Positions 5,027 through 9,824 of a stretch of DNA of 9,824 nucleotides are shown here, in pieces (positions within the stretch are counted from its first letter, which is position 1; each line of letters begins with the position of its first letter). Origin of the DNA: Helicobacteraceae bacterium. Its GTDB lineage: Bacteria; Campylobacterota; Campylobacteria; Campylobacterales; SZUA-545. A program made the translations under genes and the position numbers. The DNA lies in contig JAISRI010000193.1 of NCBI GenBank assembly GCA_031273735.1, forward strand, positions 1 through 9,824. Reading direction: 5' to 3'. The notes beneath the pieces are model-generated. The model made no database searches, had not been told where the DNA came from, and saw nothing but the letters and a program-made list of their open reading frames with translations.

Positions 5027-6440
5027 TTTGTTCGTCGATTAAAACGCCGCTATGATCGTAAAGCTCGATCTTTATAGGCATTTTGCCTAGCGCGTGAGTA
5101 GAACAAGATAAACACGGATCAAAAGCGCGAATTACGGCTTCGACGCGATTTAACGCGCCTTCGGTAATATGATTTCCATCTACAAAGCGTTTTGCCGCCT
5201 GTTCTACGCCGTGATTCATAGCTAGATTGTTATGCCCCGACGCGATTATCAGATTTACCCATTCGATCAAGCCGTTTTTATCGATCTTATAATGGTGCAA
5301 TAACGTCCCTCGCGGCGCTTCGCTCATACCTACGCCCTCGAAGCGATTTGGCTCCGCTCTAGCGCGAATATGCGGGCTTAAAATCTCCTCGTCGTTTAAG
5401 AGTTGTTCTATCTTTTCAAACGCGTAAATAATTTCTATAAGCCGCGCATAGTGGTAGTAAAAACTACTAAGGATCGGTCCGCGCTCGATCTGCCTAAACT
5501 CCGCGAACTCCTCTTCGGCGATCGGCGTTCCCATTTTATCGGCGATATTTAGTCTAGCAAGAGGACCTACTCTATATGCGCCTTTCGGATAGCCGATCGG
5601 CTTATAATATGGCGATTTTAGATAGCTTTCCTCCTCGATCGCCTCGCCGATATAGTTTTGATATTCGGACGGTTCTAATCCGTCGGCGATAATTTTGCCC
5701 GTATGATCGATTACGCGCACTTTGCCGTCGTAATGCTCGATCTCGCCGTTTTCGCCCACTAAGCCTAAAAACAACGTGGGATAGTTTGAAAAAACTCGCG
5801 CCTCTTCTTGATATTTGCTAAGCGATTTTTTGAACCAATCCAGCGTCTGCTTCGCCGCTTTTAGATGAGTCGGCAACTCGGTTAAAATATCCAATCTTAC
5901 CTGCGCCTCCAAAGGTTTTCGCATACCGCCCGGCACGATTGCGATCGGGTGAATACGTTTGCCGCCGCCGATCCTCTCTATAATCCTCTGTCCGAAACTG
6001 CGGATATTTATACCCGCTTTGATCATCTGCGGGTGCGTTTCCAACGCGCCGAAAACGTTTCGCTTAGCGGGATCGCTATCAAAACCTAAAAGCAGATCGG
6101 GCGCGCTTAAATAAAAGAAATTAAGCGCGTGAGATTGCGCGATCTGCGCGAGATTGACGATGCGCCGCAAATTCGCGCCCGTTCGCGGGATCGTAACGGC
6201 TAACAATTCGTCGGCGGCTTTGCTGGAGCTGATCAGGTGGCTAACGGGGCAGATACCGCACGTTCGCGCCGTCAAACCGGGCATTTCGGTATACGGGCGA
6301 CCCTGACAAAACTTTTCAAAGCCGCGAAACTGCAAAACGTGGAGGTTTGCCTTTTCTACCGATCCGTCGTCGTTTAAGCGGATCGTGATCTTGGCGTGTC
6401 CTTCGATTCTAGTTACGGGGTTAATAGTAATTGTTTTCAT
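5016..6440 (-). CDS. hoxH: NAD-linked bidirectional [NiFe] hydrogenase, large (catalytic) subunit
   Basis: HoxH holds the NiFe(CN)2CO site that splits or forms H2 in the cytoplasmic HoxYH module. The 474-residue length fits the family. The N-terminal ligand motif is RTCGICPVSH (Cys61 and Cys64). The C-terminal ligand motif is DPCLSCSTH (Cys443, Cys446, His449). RIEGH (11-15) is also conserved. A 25-residue tail after His449 (ALGKMPIKIELY onward) matches the propeptide that a HoxW-type protease removes after nickel insertion, so the product is made as a precursor. The protease gene is not in the window. The ATG at 6440 has GGAAAG upstream and follows hoxY by three bases, so the two genes are translationally linked. 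This is the last gene of the operon before the terminator. The motifs fit group 3d rather than the membrane uptake or 3b classes. No broken or missing ligand was seen. Confidence 0.95.
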   Translation of the reverse strand: MKTITINPVTRIEGHAKITIRLNDDGSVEKANLHVLQFRGFEKFCQGRPYTEMPGLTARTCGICPVSHLISSSKAADELLAVTIPRTGANLRRIVNLAQIAQSHALNFFYLSAPDLLLGFDSDPAKRNVFGALETHPQMIKAGINIRSFGQRIIERIGGGKRIHPIAIVPGGMRKPLEAQVRLDILTELPTHLKAAKQTLDWFKKSLSKYQEEARVFSNYPTLFLGLVGENGEIEHYDGKVRVIDHTGKIIADGLEPSEYQNYIGEAIEEESYLKSPYYKPIGYPKGAYRVGPLARLNIADKMGTPIAEEEFAEFRQIERGPILSSFYYHYARLIEIIYAFEKIEQLLNDEEILSPHIRARAEPNRFEGVGMSEAPRGTLLHHYKIDKNGLIEWVNLIIASGHNNLAMNHGVEQAAKRFVDGNHITEGALNRVEAVIRAFDPCLSCSTHALGKMPIKIELYDHSGVLIDEQTRD

Positions 6441-6443
6441 AGC

Positions 6444-6980
6444 TTACTTTCCAAATCGCGTGTGGTTGAATATGTCGTAATCTTTGCCCTCGATTAGGCT
6501 CGTTAAAATATGATAGATCGCGTCCGCAGGCGGCGGGCAACCGGGCAAAAAGCAGTCGATAAACTCCCTTTCGTGCAACGCGCTAACGCGATCAAGTTGC
6601 TTAGGAACTTCGCGGTTGGGACGGGCGCCTTTATTAACGTCGCTCAGATCGTCGTAACTATGCTTAAACGCCGCCTCTAAACCTACGAGATTGCGCATCG
6701 CCGAAACGTTGCCCGTAACGCCGCAATCGCCTAACGCCAAAACAACCTTGCTGTTTTTGCGAACTTTGCGCAGTTTTTCAAGGTCTTCTTCGCTACTAAC
6801 CGCGCCTTCGACGATCGTCAGATCGACGTTTTGCGGAAACTCTTTCGTATCGACGTAAGGCGAGCAAACAACCTCGACTTTGCTTGCTATATCTATAAGC
6901 CTCTCGTCCATATCGAGAAAGGACATATGACAACCTGAACAACCGTCCAACCAAACAGTTGCGAAACGAATTTTCGCCAT
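6444..6980 (-). CDS. hoxY: NAD-linked [NiFe] hydrogenase, small subunit
   Basis: HoxY carries the [4Fe-4S] cluster next to the NiFe site and passes electrons between HoxH and the diaphorase. At 178 residues it has the short form typical of group 3 enzymes, with no Tat signal and only the proximal cluster. The ligands are Cys14 and Cys17 in WLDGCSGCHMSFLD, Cys86 in ALGDCGVTGN and Cys148 in LPGCPPPADAIYH. The start ATG (6980-6978) directly abuts the TAA of hoxU, with AGGGGG inside the end of hoxU serving as ribosome site. The lack of an export signal keeps the enzyme in the cytoplasm, consistent with NAD(P) as partner. Confidence 0.95.
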   Translation of the reverse strand: MAKIRFATVWLDGCSGCHMSFLDMDERLIDIASKVEVVCSPYVDTKEFPQNVDLTIVEGAVSSEEDLEKLRKVRKNSKVVLALGDCGVTGNVSAMRNLVGLEAAFKHSYDDLSDVNKGARPNREVPKQLDRVSALHEREFIDCFLPGCPPPADAIYHILTSLIEGKDYDIFNHTRFGK

Positions 6981-7712
6981 TTATCGCCCCCTCTTCATCG
7001 TTGTAAGATAGGGCAAAAATCCGCGCCGTTTGTGCTGTTCGGCGATGGAAAGCCCCTTTTCGTTTAGCGCGCCCGTGGGGCAAACTTGAACGCATTTGCC
7101 GCAACCCGTGCAATTTTCGCTCTCGCCCCACGGTCGCCCCATTTCGGCGATAATGCGCGATTCAAAACCGCGAGCAAAAACGTCCAAAATATGAGCGCCT
7201 TCGATCTCGTCGCATACGCGAACGCAACGAGTGCATAAAATACAGCGATTTGGATCGTTGATAAACCGCCTATGCGAGGCGTCGACCTGCATTTTTGGGT
7301 AGAGATACGGAACTTCGATATGAGTCAGCCCTACCCTCGCCGCCATTTTTTGAAGCTCGCAATGCGCGTTACTCACGCATACCGAACAGACGTGATTTCT
7401 TTCGGCGAATAGAAAACTCAAAACAAACCTGCGATGCTTTTGCAATTTTTCGGTGTCGGTCAAAACGACCATTCCATCTTTAACGCGCGTCGTGCAGGCG
7501 GGTTTTAGCTCCCTCTGCCCTTCGATCTCTACGAGGCAGAGACGACACGCGCCCACGTCGGAAAGCCCTTCGATCGCGCAAAGCGCGGGAATGTCGATAT
7601 TGTTTTCTCTGGCGATCTGCAAAATCGTCTGATCGCTTCTAGCGCTAAACGCTTGTCCGTTTATGGTTAGCGTTTTGGTGCGGGCGCGTTGTTGAACGTT
7701 TGCTTCTATCAT
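6981..7712 (-). CDS. hoxU: NAD-linked hydrogenase diaphorase subunit, NuoG N-terminal type iron-sulphur protein
   Basis: HoxU links the NADH site on HoxF to HoxY by a chain of iron-sulphur clusters. The 243 residues match the N-terminal part of Complex I NuoG. A [2Fe-2S] ferredoxin fold comes first, with Cys45, Cys56, Cys59 and Cys73 (ALCAIEGLSDVGACRLC, then PACTTR). Next is a His-Cys3 [4Fe-4S] site (His107, Cys109, Cys112, Cys118). Two ferredoxin-type [4Fe-4S] motifs follow, CILCTRCVRVC (157-167) and CTGCGKCVQVC (201-211, followed by P). The molybdopterin-like rest of NuoG is absent, as expected for HoxU. The ATG overlaps the hoxF stop in ATGA (7709-7712), so translation is coupled. All ligands for four clusters are present. 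Confidence 0.95.
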   Translation of the reverse strand: MIEANVQQRARTKTLTINGQAFSARSDQTILQIARENNIDIPALCAIEGLSDVGACRLCLVEIEGQRELKPACTTRVKDGMVVLTDTEKLQKHRRFVLSFLFAERNHVCSVCVSNAHCELQKMAARVGLTHIEVPYLYPKMQVDASHRRFINDPNRCILCTRCVRVCDEIEGAHILDVFARGFESRIIAEMGRPWGESENCTGCGKCVQVCPTGALNEKGLSIAEQHKRRGFLPYLTTMKRGR

Positions 7713-9346
7713 TCGCTATCCTTTTTAATCCCCGCGATATACTCGTCCTTAAAGTATCTAAGCGTGGATAATACGGGGTTTGGCGCGGTTTGTCCAAGCC
7801 CGCAAAGGCTGGTTTCTTTGATCATACGGCATAACTCTTCCAAAAGCGTCAAATCCTGTTGCGTCGCCTCTTTTTTCGTGAATTTGTCTAAAAGATTGTG
7901 TAGCTGAACCGTCCCCACGCGACAGGGCGCGCACTTTCCGCACGATTCGGTCATACAAAACTCTAAGAAAAACTTAGCTACGTCGACCATAGAGCTTGTT
8001 TCGTCCATCACAATCACGCCGCCGCTACCCATAATCGATCCGACCGCTTTTAGCGATTCGTAGTCGATCGGCTGATCAAGCAAAGATTCGGGAATACAGC
8101 CGCCGCTTGGTCCGCCCGTTTGAACGGCTTTGAACTTTTTACCGCCGTCGATACCGCCGCCCACGTCAAAAATCAGCTCCCGCAACGTCATACCCATCGG
8201 CACTTCCACCAAGCCCGTGTGTTTAACTTGCCCCGTAAGCGCAAAAACTTTGGTTCCTTTGGATTTTTCCGTTCCAAAGCCGGCGTACCATTCGCCGCCG
8301 TTTCTTAAAATCGGCGGGATATTGGCGTAGGTTTCCACATTGTTCAACACCGTCGGTTGCCCGTTAAAGCCGCGATCGCTTAAATGCGGCGGTTTTTGGC
8401 GCGGAGAGCCTCTATTGCCTTCGATCGAGGCGATCAGCGCGGTGGCTTCGCCGCACACAAACGCGCCGCCGCCAAGCCGCACTTCGATCGTGAAGCTAAA
8501 AGGCGTCGCCGCGATCTTCTGCCCCAATAAGCCGTTTCGCTCCGCGTCTTTGATCGCTTTGCGCAGACGATCGACCGCTACGGGATATTCGGCGCGAACG
8601 TATATAAAACCTTGATCGGCGCCGACGGCGTAACCGCAAATAGCCATACCTTCCAATACGCGGTGGGGATCGGATTCCATAACGGCGCGATCCATAAACG
8701 CGCCAGGATCGCCCTCGTCGCCGTTACAGATAACGTATTTTTTATCGCTGATCGCCTTTGCGACGCTCTCCCATTTCAGTCCCGCTGGATAACCGCCGCC
8801 GCCGCGCCCTCTTAACCCGCTAAGTTTAACCTGCTCTATAACCTCTTCGGGGCTTAGATGCGTTAGCGAATAAAATAGCGCGTGATAGCCGTCGTTTAGA
8901 ATATAATCGTCTAAACTATCGGGGTTGATAATACCCGCGTTTTCCAACACAATTTTTTTCTGCTTGGTAAAAAAAGGAATGTCGGTTTTACAGAGCAGAT
9001 CGCTTAGCGTATCGGGGCTTTTTTCGCCTACGATAGCGTCGATTAGCCTTTGCGAGTCCTCGTTTTTCACCTTTTCATAGACGATCTCTTCATGCTCGTT
9101 TGTCGCGCTATTAACCATAACGAGAGGTCCTTGAGCGCACAAACCATGACAGCCGACCGATTTAATCTTGTAGTCTTGATTGTTCGCCTTTTGCGCCAAA
9201 CAGGCTTCTAGGCTTTTTTTGGTTTCGTCGTTGCCGATCGCTAAGCAGTTCGTCCCCAAACAGACGTTGATCTCCTCTTTGATCTCGACTCGTTTTTCTC
9301 GTAGCGTTTTTGTTAGCTCTTCAAGTTCTTCAAGCGTTTGCAACAT
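7709..9346 (-). CDS. hoxF: NAD-linked hydrogenase diaphorase subunit with FMN and NAD(H) site
   Basis: HoxF oxidises or reduces NAD(P)(H) on FMN and exchanges electrons with the hydrogenase clusters. The 545-residue product has an N-terminal thioredoxin-like [2Fe-2S] domain (Cys29, Cys34, Cys66, Cys70). A NuoF core follows, with the glycine-rich NADH/FMN loop GLRGRGGGGYPAGLKW (177-192), the FMN segment NGDEGDPGAFMDR (208-220) and EVRLGGGAFVCGEATAL (288-304). A C-terminal [4Fe-4S] site has ESCGKCAPC (467-475; Cys469, Cys472, Cys475) and Cys515 in SLCGLGQTAPNP. Unlike the HndC-type relatives, it has no extra ferredoxin tail, and HoxU supplies those clusters. The start ATG (9346) overlaps the end of hoxE by 17 bases, with AAGGA upstream inside hoxE. 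The gene ends in ATGA with hoxU. Nothing is damaged. Confidence 0.96.
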   Translation of the reverse strand: MLQTLEELEELTKTLREKRVEIKEEINVCLGTNCLAIGNDETKKSLEACLAQKANNQDYKIKSVGCHGLCAQGPLVMVNSATNEHEEIVYEKVKNEDSQRLIDAIVGEKSPDTLSDLLCKTDIPFFTKQKKIVLENAGIINPDSLDDYILNDGYHALFYSLTHLSPEEVIEQVKLSGLRGRGGGGYPAGLKWESVAKAISDKKYVICNGDEGDPGAFMDRAVMESDPHRVLEGMAICGYAVGADQGFIYVRAEYPVAVDRLRKAIKDAERNGLLGQKIAATPFSFTIEVRLGGGAFVCGEATALIASIEGNRGSPRQKPPHLSDRGFNGQPTVLNNVETYANIPPILRNGGEWYAGFGTEKSKGTKVFALTGQVKHTGLVEVPMGMTLRELIFDVGGGIDGGKKFKAVQTGGPSGGCIPESLLDQPIDYESLKAVGSIMGSGGVIVMDETSSMVDVAKFFLEFCMTESCGKCAPCRVGTVQLHNLLDKFTKKEATQQDLTLLEELCRMIKETSLCGLGQTAPNPVLSTLRYFKDEYIAGIKKDSE

Positions 9347-9824
9347 TTAACATCCTTTCGCTTTCGGCGATTACGCTCTCTTCGTTAAGATAGCCGACCG
9401 TGCGTCTGTCGAAAACCGCGACCGCCGCCAGCGAACAAGAGCCAAAACAGCGAGCCGTTAAAAGCGAAAGCTCGCCGTCTTCCGTCGTTTCGCCGGGTTT
9501 GATCCCGTATTTTTTCTCCATAGCGTCGATCAGTTTATTCGCGCCCTTGATATAACAGGCGGTTCCCGTGCATATAACGCAGGCGCGTTTGCCCTTTGGT
9601 TTGAGTTGAAAGTAATGATAAAAGGTGGCGACGCCATAAACCTTGCTCTGCGGCAGCTTCAATCCCGCCGCTATAAATCTTAAAACGTCGTTTTCCAAAT
9701 AGCCGAACACCTCTTGCGCGGTGTGTAGAGCCTCGATCAACGCGCTCTTGTCGTAGCCGAGCTTGCGCATCGTTTTATCAACCTGCTTGTAACGGGTGTC
9801 TTGAATGGTAGTCGCTTCCGCCAT
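9330..9824 (-). CDS. hoxE: NAD-linked hydrogenase diaphorase subunit, NuoE type
   Basis: HoxE is a thioredoxin-fold [2Fe-2S] protein like NuoE of Complex I, found in the five-subunit form of this hydrogenase. The 164-residue product has helical N-terminal sequence, the conserved VYGVATFYHYF (62-72), and cluster ligands Cys85 and Cys90 in CTGTACYIKGA and Cys126 and Cys130 in ARCFGSC. The ATG falls on the last three bases of the window, so length and motif positions suggest the gene is complete, but its ribosome site and the operon promoter lie outside. A longer form with an upstream start cannot be excluded. It overlaps hoxF by 17 bases. Its presence marks this as a HoxEFUYH complex, in contrast to the four-subunit form without HoxE known from Ralstonia. 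Confidence 0.93.
   Translation of the reverse strand: MAEATTIQDTRYKQVDKTMRKLGYDKSALIEALHTAQEVFGYLENDVLRFIAAGLKLPQSKVYGVATFYHYFQLKPKGKRACVICTGTACYIKGANKLIDAMEKKYGIKPGETTEDGELSLLTARCFGSCSLAAVAVFDRRTVGYLNEESVIAESERMLNVANA

Noticed and set aside
7758..8815. Several small open frames on both strands within hoxF
   Set aside because: All lie inside the well-supported hoxF frame and show no motifs or ribosome sites.

Overview
The window looks like a chromosomal segment of a Campylobacterota-type (epsilonproteobacterial) host. The lineage call is inference. It rests on the chemoreceptor signalling domain and its C-terminal style, extended -10 promoters behind T-rich tracts, a 14-base homopolymeric G:C tract of the phase-variation kind, and a prepilin fragment of the FTMVEVIFVIV type. 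Coding regions are rich in GCG, CGC and GAT codons and in the palindrome CGATCG.

Layout. Positions 1-801 hold the right part of a badly decayed IS1595-type insertion sequence. Its transposase has an in-frame stop, a palindromic insertion and internal duplications. The IS end abuts a broken type IV/type II prepilin N-terminus on the minus strand (802-890). Upstream of that fragment is a 48-codon minus-strand reading frame (875-1021) with its own promoter-like sequence and ribosome site. This frame runs through a C14 tract, and a change of tract length would join it to the prepilin frame. Next come leuB (minus, TTG start) and, divergently, a methyl-accepting chemotaxis protein (plus).

Positions 3763-4351 contain no gene. 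They carry two composite inverted-repeat units built from dRS3-like palindromes (ATTCCC-N8-GGGAAT), two short and two with enlarged loops. A formyltransferase gene follows on the minus strand, killed by one in-frame TGA.

The right half (5016-9824, minus strand) is a compact five-gene operon, hoxE-hoxF-hoxU-hoxY-hoxH. It encodes a complete cytoplasmic NAD(P)-linked bidirectional [NiFe] hydrogenase (group 3d type). HoxE, HoxF and HoxU form the diaphorase module, which resembles Complex I NuoE, NuoF and the N-terminal part of NuoG. HoxY and HoxH form the hydrogenase module. Every expected iron-sulphur and NiFe ligand is visible. The maturation protease gene (hoxW type) is not in the window.

The two most unusual places are the poly-C reading frame plus disrupted prepilin at 768-1021 and the nested palindrome block at 3855-4315. 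The hydrogenase operon itself is canonical, though its host would be noteworthy.
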